Part shown: piece by piece, positions 19,318-27,469 of the stretch
Position numbering within the stretch: position 1 is the first letter of the stretch
Layout: the number at the start of each line of letters is the position of its first letter
From: Sneathiella sp. P13V-1
GTDB taxonomy: Bacteria; Pseudomonadota; Alphaproteobacteria; Sneathiellales; Sneathiellaceae
Assembly (NCBI RefSeq): GCF_015143595.1
Contig: NZ_WYEU01000003.1
Span: 310,001 to 374,000, forward strand
DNA length: 64,000 nt
Reading direction: 5' to 3'
Position numbers and translations under genes: made by a program
Notes under the pieces: generated by a model
Seen by the model: the letters and a program-made list of their open reading frames with translations, nothing else
Databases searched by the model: none
What the model was told of the DNA's origin: nothing

Positions 19318-20283
19318 ATGATCAAAAAAGCGGAACTGCATGTTCACCTTGAGGGCACTGCGACCCCTCTTCTTGTAAAGCAGATGGCAGAAAGAAACGG
19401 GGCGGAGCTGGACCCCACAACTTTTGCATCGGATGGTGAGTATCGTTGGTCAGACTTTTGGGAATTCCTGAAATGTTATGATAAAGCAGCAGCAGCGATA
19501 CGAAGCCGGGATGACTACAAGACTGTCACCTACGATTATCTAAAACGTGCAGCGGCGGAAGGGACCATATATGTGGAAACCTTCTCCTCCCCAGATCATG
19601 CGGCCTCCGTTGGCATCTCCTACGAAGATCATCTGATGGGGATCGCAGATGGGATTGATGCAGCCCGCGAAGAATTTGGGATTGAGTGCCGGATCATTGT
19701 GACCTGTGTTCGCCATTTAGGACCAGAGAAAGCTCTAGAGGTTGCCAAGAAGGTTGTGAGCACCCCTCACCCTTATGTTGTTGGTTTTGGAATGGGGGGA
19801 GATGAGGCCCAGTTCCACCCAAAGGATTTTGCGCCTGCGTTTGATTTGATCCATGAAGCTGGTCTTCCCACAACGAACCATGCCGGAGAGTTTGGCGGCC
19901 CTCAGAGTATCCGTGATACGCTGACCCACTTGCCCGTTACCCGAATTGGGCATGGTGTCCGTTCCATTGAAGATCCTGATCTGGTAAGAGAACTGGCAGA
20001 GAGGAAAATCGTGCTGGAGGTATGTCCTGGAAGCAATGTCTCAACTGGTTTGTATCCTTCAGTGAAAGACCATCCCATTGACGCCCTTAAGAAAGCTGGG
20101 TGTATTGTGACAATCAGTTCTGATGATCCGCCATTTTTCCACACCAGCATTGGTCAGGAATATGATCGCACACAAGAGGCATTTGGCTACAGTGATGACG
20201 AGATGCGGACCATTACCCGCAACAGCATTCAGGCCGCCTTCTGCGAAGACAGCCTGAAAGAAAAATTGCTCGCGAAAATCTAG
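19318..20283 (+). CDS. add: Adenosine deaminase
   Basis: A 321-residue amidohydrolase. KAELHVHLEGT supplies the HxH zinc ligands, NHAGE and RIGHGV a further ligand and catalytic residues, and ISSDDPPFF the paired Asp. It deaminates adenosine or deoxyadenosine to (deoxy)inosine, feeding PunA. AdeC/adenine deaminase-like relatives exist in the same superfamily, so adenosine specificity rests mainly on operon context. It is the last gene of the nucleoside operon; no clear terminator follows before the convergent gene 11 bases away. Confidence 0.9.
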   Translation: MIKKAELHVHLEGTATPLLVKQMAERNGAELDPTTFASDGEYRWSDFWEFLKCYDKAAAAIRSRDDYKTVTYDYLKRAAAEGTIYVETFSSPDHAASVGISYEDHLMGIADGIDAAREEFGIECRIIVTCVRHLGPEKALEVAKKVVSTPHPYVVGFGMGGDEAQFHPKDFAPAFDLIHEAGLPTTNHAGEFGGPQSIRDTLTHLPVTRIGHGVRSIEDPDLVRELAERKIVLEVCPGSNVSTGLYPSVKDHPIDALKKAGCIVTISSDDPPFFHTSIGQEYDRTQEAFGYSDDEMRTITRNSIQAAFCEDSLKEKLLAKI

Positions 20284-20294
20284 GCTAACCCAGG

Positions 20295-20858
20295 CTATTC
20301 GATCTTCGCATCAGAAGCATCAAAACGTTTTAGTACTTCGTCGCTGATATCCATACCGTCATCGAAGAACAGAACATTTGAGCGATCAACGCCGATGTTG
20401 AGTTTTCGCTCCTGCGCGACCACGGCGGCAGTTTTAATGATCAATTCGCTCAGCTTACCCCGTAGCTCTGCCAACACTTCGTTGAGCTTGCGGTTTGCTT
20501 TTTGAAGTTCGATTTGAAGGTTACGTTGCTTTTGCTGAAGCGCTGCCACTTTCTGCTGAAACACTTCCGGCGCCAAAATAGCTTGCTGACGCTTCAGTTC
20601 ATCCGCTTCAGTTTTCAAAACGGCGCGATCAGCTTCCACTTGTGAGCGAACGGCACCCACCTGCCCTTCAATTTTTGCTTTTGCCTCTTTCCAGACACGT
20701 GATTTGGCCATCACCCCCGCAACATTGACAATTGCCACTTTGGCTTCAGGGATCTGTTGGGCAGAAGCAGAAGACATCTGACCAGACAGTCCGCCGTTCA
20801 GCAGAATACCAACAGAAAGAGAAGCGACCAAAAAGAGGTTACCAGCAAGTTTGCGCAC
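20295..20858 (-). CDS. Skp/OmpH-family periplasmic chaperone
   Basis: A 187-residue protein with a signal peptide (ending about SASAQ at 34). It has VAIVNVAGVMAKSRVWKEAKAKIEGQ and a long Gln/Lys-rich coiled coil (about residues 60-140), then a tail in which LNIGVDRSNVLFFDDGMDISDEVLKRFD matches the usual Skp C-terminal strand. Skp holds unfolded outer-membrane proteins in the periplasm. Skp genes usually sit beside bamA and lpxD; this one does not, so it may be a relocated or second copy. It converges on add. Confidence 0.82.
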   Translation of the reverse strand: MRKLAGNLFLVASLSVGILLNGGLSGQMSSASAQQIPEAKVAIVNVAGVMAKSRVWKEAKAKIEGQVGAVRSQVEADRAVLKTEADELKRQQAILAPEVFQQKVAALQQKQRNLQIELQKANRKLNEVLAELRGKLSELIIKTAAVVAQERKLNIGVDRSNVLFFDDGMDISDEVLKRFDASDAKIE

Positions 20859-20961
20859 GAAAGGCTCCAGTTCTCAAAATTAATTTGTTGAGGTTGCCCA
20901 AGAACATATCAAAAGCACCCCCAATACCGCAACTTATACAATCGCCTAAATTTGGCAAAAT

Positions 20962-21522
20962 TCAGACGCTTTTCCATTCCTGTATATGGTCAGACATCTC
21001 AAATTCGGGAATGGGTGGATGGCTTTTGGGTGTACCCAGATACAGAAAGCCAATAATTTCATCCAGACCTGTTGCACCGAGACGCGTTTTTACCGTTTCA
21101 TCAAAGCAAATGTCACCGCTTCGCCAAATGCCTCCGAATCCCAGAGCATGGGACGCCAGCATAATATTTTGGGCCGCCGCTCCAGCAGATAGCAACTGTT
21201 CAGATTGCGGAATTTTAGGATGATCCTGGATCTTGGCGATAACCGCAATCACCAAAGGGGCTCGTAGCGGTTTCTTCAGTTCTTTTTCAAGGGCAGCATC
21301 AGACGCGTCAACATCCTTCTTCTTTAGGGCTTCTGCATATATCTGACCCAACTCGTGCCGTGCATCGTCCTTAAAGAGAATTATCCGCCATGGACGAAGA
21401 CAGGCATGGTCTGGTGCGCGCAAAGCCGCTTTTAATATCTTTTCAAGATCATCCCCAGCTGGCGCTGGCGCCTCCAGCAATGCTGTTGATTTTCTGGTCA
21501 ATAAAGCTTCGATCGCATCCAT
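20962..21522 (-). CDS. Nitroreductase-family oxidoreductase (YdjA-like)
   Basis: From the ATG at 21522, preceded by GGGAGAGG, the protein has 186 residues. LLTRKST, APDHACLRPWRIILF, SAGAAAQNIMLASHALGFGGIWRSGD and IIGFLYLGTP are the FMN-binding and dimer motifs of the small nitroreductase family, closest in shape to YdjA. These enzymes are cytoplasmic NAD(P)H-dependent FMN proteins with poorly defined substrates. It stands alone, about 100 bases downstream-to-upstream from the Skp-like gene on the same strand. Confidence 0.85.
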   Translation of the reverse strand: MDAIEALLTRKSTALLEAPAPAGDDLEKILKAALRAPDHACLRPWRIILFKDDARHELGQIYAEALKKKDVDASDAALEKELKKPLRAPLVIAVIAKIQDHPKIPQSEQLLSAGAAAQNIMLASHALGFGGIWRSGDICFDETVKTRLGATGLDEIIGFLYLGTPKSHPPIPEFEMSDHIQEWKSV

Positions 21523-21638
21523 TAACGCTGCCTCTCCCAATTCTCTGATTTTTCCACCTATTTCTGTAACTTAATCCTATTTCAAAAAGACACAACCATC
21601 CAACTTTACATTAGGAATTAAAAAAAAGGATTGTCCAA

Positions 21639-21652
21639 TTGCGTCAGATCAA
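21639..21652 (+). promoter_or_regulatory. Putative FNR/FixK binding site upstream of the universal stress gene
   Basis: TTGCGTCAGATCAA matches the TTGNN-N4-NNCAA frame of FNR/FixK boxes (consensus TTGAT-N4-ATCAA) with a perfect right half and two changes in the left half. It ends 65 bases before the ATG of the Usp gene. Oxygen-regulated Usp genes under FNR-type control are common in Alphaproteobacteria, so the position makes sense. The site has not been tested against a matrix. Confidence 0.45.
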
Positions 21653-21717
21653 TTCATGATTGTTATCTGTGTCCTACACTCTCTTCACAGACCATAAATC
21701 GAATGCGAGGCGATGAA

Positions 21718-22542
21718 ATGTCTATAAAAACGATAATCTTACATCTGACTAACGACGACAAACTTGATGGAAGAATTGAGGTGGCCCTTGGTTTGGCAAC
21801 TCAGAACGGTGCGCATGTGACCGGTATCTATACCGTGACGCCTGCAACACCGCCAACCTCTTTCATGGGTTACATCCCACCAGAATTCATTGAACGCACA
21901 CGCGCACAAGAAGCTGAAAATGCCGAAGCAGCGGCAGGTAAGCTGAAAGAAGCTGCTGCACGCGTTGATGTCTCTGTCAGCACCTTTAAAGAAGAAGGCT
22001 ATGCGCTGGACATCTTGAACAAATATGCGATTGCTGCTGATCTGGTGATTATTGGTCAGGTAGATCCTGATGATGACAAATCTGCTCAGTATCAATATCT
22101 AGCGGATGAACTGGTTGTTAGCTGCCCAGCTGCTGTTCTGGCAGTTCCTTATGCGGGCACCTATCATAACTTTGGTGAGCGTATTTTGGTTGGCTGGAAC
22201 GGAACACGCGAAGCTGCAAATGCTATTCAGGCAGCAATGCCATTCCTGCAAAAAGCAGATACGGTAACACTTCTCAGCATCAACCCTGACAGCGATCAAT
22301 CTCAAGAAAATGAAGCTATTGAGGCTCACCTGAAACGTCATGGTGTGAATGCGACAGTTAAAACAACTCACTTTAAAGACGTGGGTGTCGGCAATGCATT
22401 GCTCGACTCCCTCGTGGATTATAACGCTGACATGCTGGTCATGGGCGCTTACGGTCACAGCCGTATCCGCGAAATGATCCTAGGCGGCGCAACACAGGAA
22501 ATTCTGGAGCATATGACGGCACCAATCCTGTTTAAACACTAA
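21718..22542 (+). CDS. Tandem-domain universal stress protein
   Basis: A 274-residue cytoplasmic protein with two Usp domains. The first begins SIKTIILHLTNDDKLDGRIEVAL and ends PAAVLAVPY; the second begins ERILVGWNGTREAANAI and holds GAYGHSRIREMILGGATQEIL, matching the G-x2-G-x9-G-S/T ATP-binding pattern. The first domain lacks a clear copy of that motif. The frame runs further upstream, but the ATG at 21718 follows GAGG and starts at the Usp beta strand. Such proteins are usually made under low oxygen or starvation, in line with the FNR-like box upstream. Confidence 0.92.
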   Translation: MSIKTIILHLTNDDKLDGRIEVALGLATQNGAHVTGIYTVTPATPPTSFMGYIPPEFIERTRAQEAENAEAAAGKLKEAAARVDVSVSTFKEEGYALDILNKYAIAADLVIIGQVDPDDDKSAQYQYLADELVVSCPAAVLAVPYAGTYHNFGERILVGWNGTREAANAIQAAMPFLQKADTVTLLSINPDSDQSQENEAIEAHLKRHGVNATVKTTHFKDVGVGNALLDSLVDYNADMLVMGAYGHSRIREMILGGATQEILEHMTAPILFKH

Positions 22543-22569
22543 ACCGGGGCTTCGGTCCCTGTTTCGAAG

Positions 22570-22622
22570 GGGGCATCTTACACTCTCCACTCCATCCATC
22601 ACCTTGGTAAGATGTCCCCTTT
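22570..22622. terminator. Long-loop inverted repeat between the convergent Usp and rluE genes
   Basis: GGGGCATCTTAC pairs with GTAAGATGTCCCC (12 bp, one G-U) around a loop of about two dozen bases, and is followed by TTTT on the plus strand. The right arm lies inside the last codons of rluE. It may terminate the Usp transcript. The long loop and overlap with coding sequence make it atypical. Confidence 0.45.
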
Positions 22623-23228
22623 TGAAACCTCCCTCCATTCACCGGACGGGAGCTTTTTCAATTCCAGCTTTCCGATGGATTTTCTAATCAGCCTCAAAGT
22701 TGGACATCCAACCGCAGCCGTCATTCGGCGTACTTGCCTGTTCTTTCCCTCGGTGAGTTCTATCTCAATCCAGGTATCCGGAATGTTTTTTCGAACTCTT
22801 ATGGGCGGTATCCTGTCCGGCACCTCTGGTTGCGGGTCCAATACGCGAACCTTGCAAGGTTTTGGCTTGTAACCTTTAAATTCCGGTCCAGCAGCCAATG
22901 CAGATAGCTGTTCTTTTGATGGACTACCTTCCACCTGCACCCAATAAGATCTCGGGTGGGCAAAACTCGGATCCAGCAGCTTTTTTATGAACTTTCCATC
23001 ATTAGTCAGCAATAGAAGCCCTTCACTATCCCGGTCCAAACGGCCCGCCGCATAAATTCCTTTTGGCAAGTTAAAACCATCAAGGGCCGGATGGCCGCCT
23101 TCGCTTGTAAACTGACTTAAGACACCATAGGGCTTATTAAAGGCTATATATCTGAATTTACTTTGCAAATTGATGCTTCCTTTCACCTCATATGGCGAAT
23201 ACGACACATAAATTTTATTTCTCTTCAA
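22599..23228 (-). CDS. rluE: 23S rRNA pseudouridine synthase, RluE/RsuA family
   Basis: A 209-residue synthase without an S4 domain. YIAFNKPYGVLSQF, the catalytic motif AAGRLDRDSEGLLLLTNDG with its Asp, and IELTEGKNRQVRRMTAAVG with LRLIRKSIGKLEL are all typical of RluE (pseudouridine 2457 in E. coli numbering). The absence of the S4 domain separates it from RluB and RsuA. It runs convergent to the Usp gene. The start at 23228 gives a slightly long N-terminus of about 20 residues before the fold; a later start is possible. Confidence 0.9.
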   Translation of the reverse strand: MKRNKIYVSYSPYEVKGSINLQSKFRYIAFNKPYGVLSQFTSEGGHPALDGFNLPKGIYAAGRLDRDSEGLLLLTNDGKFIKKLLDPSFAHPRSYWVQVEGSPSKEQLSALAAGPEFKGYKPKPCKVRVLDPQPEVPDRIPPIRVRKNIPDTWIEIELTEGKNRQVRRMTAAVGCPTLRLIRKSIGKLELKKLPSGEWREVSKGDILPR

Positions 23229-23304
23229 CCGATGTGAAAAAGAAACGATTTTATTAACTTTGTTGCCTTATTTTGAGGACCACTCAGTAATTTGTACAGG
23301 CACC

Positions 23305-23398
23305 ATTGCCGAAATTCAGATCGTTGTAAATCTGACAAAACAAACAAAAGTACCTGCACCCTGGGATGGGTGCCGGGCTAACTGCGGAGTAGTACGGG
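23305..23398 (+). promoter_or_regulatory. Structured leader before the LuxR-type regulator
   Basis: Three hairpins precede the ATG at 23403: TCAGAT/ATCTGA at 23316-23335, GCACCC/GGGTGC around a 6-base loop at 23356-23373, and CTA-CT/AG-TAG with a GCGG tetraloop at 23378-23392. GTAC at 23350 can pair with GTAC at 23392, enclosing the last two. The compact structure ends about 8 bases before the start codon and could control initiation. It matches no riboswitch class I can name. Confidence 0.3.
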
Positions 23399-23402
23399 CG
23401 AA

Positions 23403-24425
23403 ATGAGTGAGTTACCACCCTTGAAAATTCTGTTTGTGGGAAACAGAGAGGGGGATGCGCAACAATTTTCTTGGTTGATTTCAAATATCAAGAAACCGGT
23501 TATGGAAATCATGTCCGTACCCGATGCTGATGCGCTACTCAACCAACGCAGTAATGCGGGGGCCGACGCTATTCTTCTGGATTTGGATTCGACAGGTGAT
23601 TCCGATTTCGAAACATTAAAGGCGTTAAGGGCAACTTTCTCCACAACTCCGGTTGTTGTTCTCACTGAATCCGAAGACGAAGACGGTCAACTGGCCATTC
23701 GCAACGGGGCACAGGATTTCATAGGGCGCGGTCAACTCACAGCTGCAAGCCTGGCGAGAAGTCTGGTCAGTTCTATTGAACGTCAAAAAGGCCAACAATC
23801 CACTCAGGAAAACAGCCCTCTTTTAGAATCGGCAACGGCAGTTCTAAATCGCCTGCCTATGGGGGTTATTCTAGTAACGGCGACTTCGCAAGTCCTGTTT
23901 ATGAACGGTAAAGCAAAAAACTACCTTGATCAGGGGGATGGCCTCAAGGTTGATCAGAACAGAATCTGCCGGGCGGCCCTATCAAGTGAAAACAAGCAGC
24001 TCTCCAATTTGCTTCAAAGCGTCTTAAACCAAGAAAGCGAAGAAGCTACTGACGGTGAATTTGCCATGTCGGTAACGAGAGAGCAAAAGGATACTCCTCT
24101 AACAGTTATGGTAGCGCCCATTGGAACAGGTATCGCGGGTAAAGGCGCAGTTCTTTTTGTGTCAGACCCCAGCGAACCTGTCGAATTATCGATTGATGCC
24201 ATTTGCGGTCTATATGGCCTCACACCTGCAGAAGGCAGATTGGCATTGGGGTTGACCAATGGCTATAAATTGGATGACCTTGCTGAAGAATGGAACGTCA
24301 GCATGCATACTGTCCGTTCCCAACTCCGTCAGATTTTCAGGAAAACTGACACAAGCCGGCAAAGTGAGTTGGTCAAACTTATTCTGACCGGACCCGCTGC
24401 TCTAAAGGCGACACCAATTCTGTAA
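23403..24425 (+). CDS. Response-regulator-like protein: degenerate receiver, PAS-like and LuxR HTH
   Basis: A 340-residue cytoplasmic protein. Residues about 8-125 follow the receiver fold (KILFVGN, ILLDLDS, VVVLTES, NGAQDFIGRG), but the acidic pair after strand 1 and the usual Lys (here Arg in IGRG) are missing. Residues about 145-260 look PAS-like (LNRLPMGVILVTATSQVLFMNGKA). Residues about 275-335 hold a LuxR-type HTH: GLTPAEGRLALGLTNGYKLDDLAEEWNVSMHTVRSQLRQIF. It likely binds DNA and may be controlled without phosphorylation. It converges on the HD-GYP sensor gene 25 bases away, next to the Lap-like secretion genes, which are plausible targets. Confidence 0.8.
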   Translation: MSELPPLKILFVGNREGDAQQFSWLISNIKKPVMEIMSVPDADALLNQRSNAGADAILLDLDSTGDSDFETLKALRATFSTTPVVVLTESEDEDGQLAIRNGAQDFIGRGQLTAASLARSLVSSIERQKGQQSTQENSPLLESATAVLNRLPMGVILVTATSQVLFMNGKAKNYLDQGDGLKVDQNRICRAALSSENKQLSNLLQSVLNQESEEATDGEFAMSVTREQKDTPLTVMVAPIGTGIAGKGAVLFVSDPSEPVELSIDAICGLYGLTPAEGRLALGLTNGYKLDDLAEEWNVSMHTVRSQLRQIFRKTDTSRQSELVKLILTGPAALKATPIL

Positions 24426-24450
24426 ATTGCTATCGCCTTTAGATTACACT

Positions 24451-26568
24451 TCAGCTTTCTTCAATGTTCTCTGGTGGATTGGAAAAATGAGCCCAGTCTT
24501 CTCTTCCGCCCTTATTTTCCACATAATTGATCAGTGCACTCACCGGACGACGGTCATATTTTTTATCCGTCCCCTCCATCAGAATGGAAAGCGCTCTATT
24601 TATTGATAGTGCCGGACGATAAGCCCGCGCACTTACCATTCCCACATAATCATTTGCCACCAACAGAATACGGGCTGGCAAACTGATTGCCTCTTCTTTC
24701 AAGCCCCGCGGCTGACCGCTACCATCCCAATGTTCCTGCAACTGACGCAATGCTTCAGCAACAGGCAAGTCAAAACGCACCCCTTCCAGAAGATCTGCAC
24801 TTGCAAACATGCTATCTCGAATGATCGCTTTCTCTTCATCCGTCAGATTTTCAGTTTTGGTCAGCAACTCAGGTGGGACAAGGATTTTACCCAAATTCAT
24901 CAAATTGCCGGCGATATCTACGGTACGGCGGATACGATCTTCCGCACCGAGTTCCTCTGAAATAGCGATGGCGACTTCCGCAACCCGGGCAGACTGGTTT
25001 GCAGAATAGGGATCACGTCGGTCCAAAAATGCCACCAAAGTGCGCACCAGGCTTCGAAGGACTTTCTCGCGCTGTTCGCGTTCTGCGACGACTTCCGTAA
25101 TATCCTGAAATACACCAAGCATTTCGGAGCCATGTTCATCCCCTTTACCCAATGGGACAAATTCTGACATCCACACTCGATCGCCTTCTTCTGTCTGCAC
25201 ATGAACCAGTTCACTTTGAATTTCTTTTTCTCGGCGTCCACGATCCAGGATTTCTTTAAGCTGATTTCCCACGTCTTTGTTAAAAGCTGTCAAAAGTGAA
25301 CGCCCAATAATCTCCGTTTGATTCATTTGCGCATCATCAGCCGCCATCTTGTTGGCAAAGGTGTAGTGGTCATCTTTGTCAAACACAGCAATGGCATTCG
25401 GTTGCTGGTCCGTTACAATCTTGAGAAATTCAGTGCGTTCAGAAAGATTATCGGCTGTTTCTTTATATTTGGCAGCCAACTCAGCGGCACGCAATGAAGT
25501 ACCATGACGCCATACCGCAATAACCGTACCTGTGACACCGATAATCAGCAGGAGAAACACCCCAAGCATTGTGTTAAGACGCTGCTTCGATTCCGCAAGT
25601 GCTTCTATTGTTGTTATACTCCGAACGAGATACCAAGGCGCACCTGAAATAGCACGGCCTGTTACCAGTACTTCATCGCCAAGATAGTTGCTGCGAGCGG
25701 CAAAACTCCCTGGGTTTTCTACAACGAAAGCCGCCGCTAATTTGGCGTCTGCCGTGAGTTTTCGTTTCAATGCGTCTGTACCATCTCCTAGTGGAGAGAT
25801 ATAGTCGATCAGCTTGTCACTTTTGCGAACAAGATAGGTATCCGTTGTCTCTAACGTGTCACCTGGTTGGTGCAGGGTTGGGAAGAGTGACTTCCTGACC
25901 GTTCTCAATCCAACAATAAAGCCAATGATATCGTCTTTCGACCCTTCATTTTGGATAGAGTAAACGGGTTGAACAAAGCCCATTGTAGGCTCGCCATCCA
26001 ATCCTTCGTATATGTCTATGATCGCAGCAACACCATTTGCAGCTTCTGCCATCCCTGCACGGATTGCCGGGTTCATCGGCGGCATACTTCCACTGGATAC
26101 GAGAAGCTGACCTGTTGCGTCAGTCAATGCAATACCGGCTCTACCCGGGCGCGCCACATTGGCCCTTATTTCCGGTTCCTCTGGCTCCCAAAAACCGCTT
26201 ATCACTGCCTGATTATTTAGCAGGTTAATCAAATAGCCGGCCTCAGGAACATCAGTGATCTTGCTTCCATTGTCCCCTGTCTCAATCACCAACTGCGTCA
26301 AATAGATTTGCAGCGATTCATTTTCGGCGAGCGAAAGAACAGCCGCTTTTTGCTCCGTAATCCACCGTTGTACATCCGCAGCACGACTGTCTGCGACGAT
26401 GCCAAGCTGAACTTCCCAGTTTTGGATATCTCTTTCTCTCTGACTATTTACAAAAGAAAGAGTTCCCCATACTCCCGCGATGACGACTGACGCCAATGCA
26501 ATCGCACCAACTGACAGAATTTTATAGGTGCGCTTGCGCGTACTGGTTTCTTCAATAATGTCCGACAT
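24451..26568 (-). CDS. Membrane sensor with dCACHE-like, PAS and degenerate HD-GYP domains
   Basis: From the ATG at 26568 the protein has 705 residues: TM1 about 17-40, a periplasmic region about 41-333 with CACHE-like segments (AGIALTDATGQLLVSSG, VTGRAISGAPWYLVRS), TM2 about 334-353, a PAS domain about 375-495 ending in FQDITE, and an HD-GYP-like domain about 505-690. The metal site is lost: the HD pair is Met557-Asn558, the HHE region reads QEHWDGSGQP, and the aspartate of the VAD motif is Asn640. c-di-GMP hydrolysis is therefore unlikely; a receptor or scaffold role is inferred. It is divergent from lapG, sharing its promoter region. Confidence 0.88.
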   Translation of the reverse strand: MSDIIEETSTRKRTYKILSVGAIALASVVIAGVWGTLSFVNSQRERDIQNWEVQLGIVADSRAADVQRWITEQKAAVLSLAENESLQIYLTQLVIETGDNGSKITDVPEAGYLINLLNNQAVISGFWEPEEPEIRANVARPGRAGIALTDATGQLLVSSGSMPPMNPAIRAGMAEAANGVAAIIDIYEGLDGEPTMGFVQPVYSIQNEGSKDDIIGFIVGLRTVRKSLFPTLHQPGDTLETTDTYLVRKSDKLIDYISPLGDGTDALKRKLTADAKLAAAFVVENPGSFAARSNYLGDEVLVTGRAISGAPWYLVRSITTIEALAESKQRLNTMLGVFLLLIIGVTGTVIAVWRHGTSLRAAELAAKYKETADNLSERTEFLKIVTDQQPNAIAVFDKDDHYTFANKMAADDAQMNQTEIIGRSLLTAFNKDVGNQLKEILDRGRREKEIQSELVHVQTEEGDRVWMSEFVPLGKGDEHGSEMLGVFQDITEVVAEREQREKVLRSLVRTLVAFLDRRDPYSANQSARVAEVAIAISEELGAEDRIRRTVDIAGNLMNLGKILVPPELLTKTENLTDEEKAIIRDSMFASADLLEGVRFDLPVAEALRQLQEHWDGSGQPRGLKEEAISLPARILLVANDYVGMVSARAYRPALSINRALSILMEGTDKKYDRRPVSALINYVENKGGREDWAHFSNPPENIEES

Positions 26569-26681
26569 ATTTTTTTCCGCTAGGGTATCAGTGTTTTTTA
26601 CCTTGAGATCCAATGCAACAGATTGAACAACAAGCATTATTTAGTAGCCCAAAACTATTTCACGATAAAATGAACTAACGA

Positions 26682-26699
26682 TTAACAGTTATTAACCAT
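26682..26699 (+). promoter_or_regulatory. CtrA-like site between the HD-GYP sensor and lapG
   Basis: TTAACAG-TTA-TTAACCAT contains a perfect TTAACCAT half-site at 26692-26699 and a second TTAA six bases upstream. The known alphaproteobacterial CtrA box is TTAA-N7-TTAA or the half-site TTAACCAT; the spacing here is N6. It lies 60 bases before the lapG ATG and 114 bases before the divergent sensor gene, so it could act on both. Confidence 0.4.
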
Positions 26700-26758
26700 T
26701 TTTGCCCGATACTCTAGATAATTGCATAAATTCTACTTAATGAATGTAAGCACAGGAA

Positions 26759-27406
26759 ATGAAAAAGCGACTTTCAGTCAGTAAACAACTTCTGTTGGCA
26801 TCTTTGTTGTCGATGGGCCTGGCAACCACCGGGATGGCGGAGCCTGCTGAAGCAAAAACTGTATTTGGCTTCAAGGGATACAGCCACAACACCTTGAAAC
26901 CATTTCCAAAATGGCGACGTGTTCTTGATGAATACAAAGAACGCCCTGGAGATTGTAATAGCGGTCAACTAAACGCCTGTGCATTCAAGAAGTGGAACGA
27001 GTTGATCGAAGAGCTCAAAGACAAGCCGAAGAAATTCCAGTTGGGCAAAGTAAACAGCTACATGAATCTTTATCGCTACATGCTGGATCCAATTAACTGG
27101 GGGGTGAAGGACTACTGGGAAATTCCAAAGGAGTTTTTTGCTAAATTCGGTGACTGTGAAGACTATGCAATTGTCAAATACTTCACCCTGCGTGCGCTAG
27201 GTTGGGAAGCCGATGATTTACAGATCGTCGTCCTGCAGGATCTGAATTTGCGAATTGCCCATGCCATTCTCACCGTCAATCTGGATGGCAAAAAAATGGT
27301 ACTGGATAATCAGATCAGTCTGGTTGTAGATGCAAAACGCATTCGTCACTACCGGCCTATCTATTCGGTAAACGAAAAGGGTTGGTGGCGTTATAAACCT
27401 TCATGA
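26759..27406 (+). CDS. lapG: LapG-type transglutaminase-like cysteine protease (BTLCP family), catalytically intact
   Basis: A 215-residue protein with a signal peptide (about 1-32, ending AEA). The core reads KDYWEIPKEFFAKFGDCEDYAIVKYFTLRALG and places Cys133 (GDCEDY), His168 (RIAHAILTV) and Asp183 (MVLDNQ) as the catalytic set of LapG. Acidic residues around DCED could bind calcium as in known LapG. The known role is periplasmic cleavage of a T1SS-anchored adhesin near its N-terminus, releasing it from the surface. It sits between the divergent HD-GYP sensor and the convergent TolC-like gene, a few kilobases from the cognate secretion genes. AGGA lies unusually close to the ATG. Confidence 0.93.
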   Translation: MKKRLSVSKQLLLASLLSMGLATTGMAEPAEAKTVFGFKGYSHNTLKPFPKWRRVLDEYKERPGDCNSGQLNACAFKKWNELIEELKDKPKKFQLGKVNSYMNLYRYMLDPINWGVKDYWEIPKEFFAKFGDCEDYAIVKYFTLRALGWEADDLQIVVLQDLNLRIAHAILTVNLDGKKMVLDNQISLVVDAKRIRHYRPIYSVNEKGWWRYKPS

Positions 27407-27422
27407 ACTCACAAATTTCAAC

Positions 27423-27458
27423 AAAAAAGCCCCGGAAAAATCCGGGGCTTTTTTTTTG
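27423..27458. terminator. Bidirectional terminator between lapG and the tolC-like gene
   Basis: AGCCCCGGA / TCCGGGGCT with an AAAA loop is flanked by A6 on the left and T8 on the right. It lies 17 bases after the lapG stop and 12 bases before the end of the convergent gene, and reads as a good terminator in both directions. Confidence 0.92.
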
Positions 27459-27469
27459 AGATTGATCTC

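Noticed and set aside
23350-23398. Possible c-di-GMP or SAM riboswitch before the LuxR-type regulator
   Set aside because: The conserved core sequences of the c-di-GMP-I and SAM-II aptamers are absent; only generic hairpins are present.
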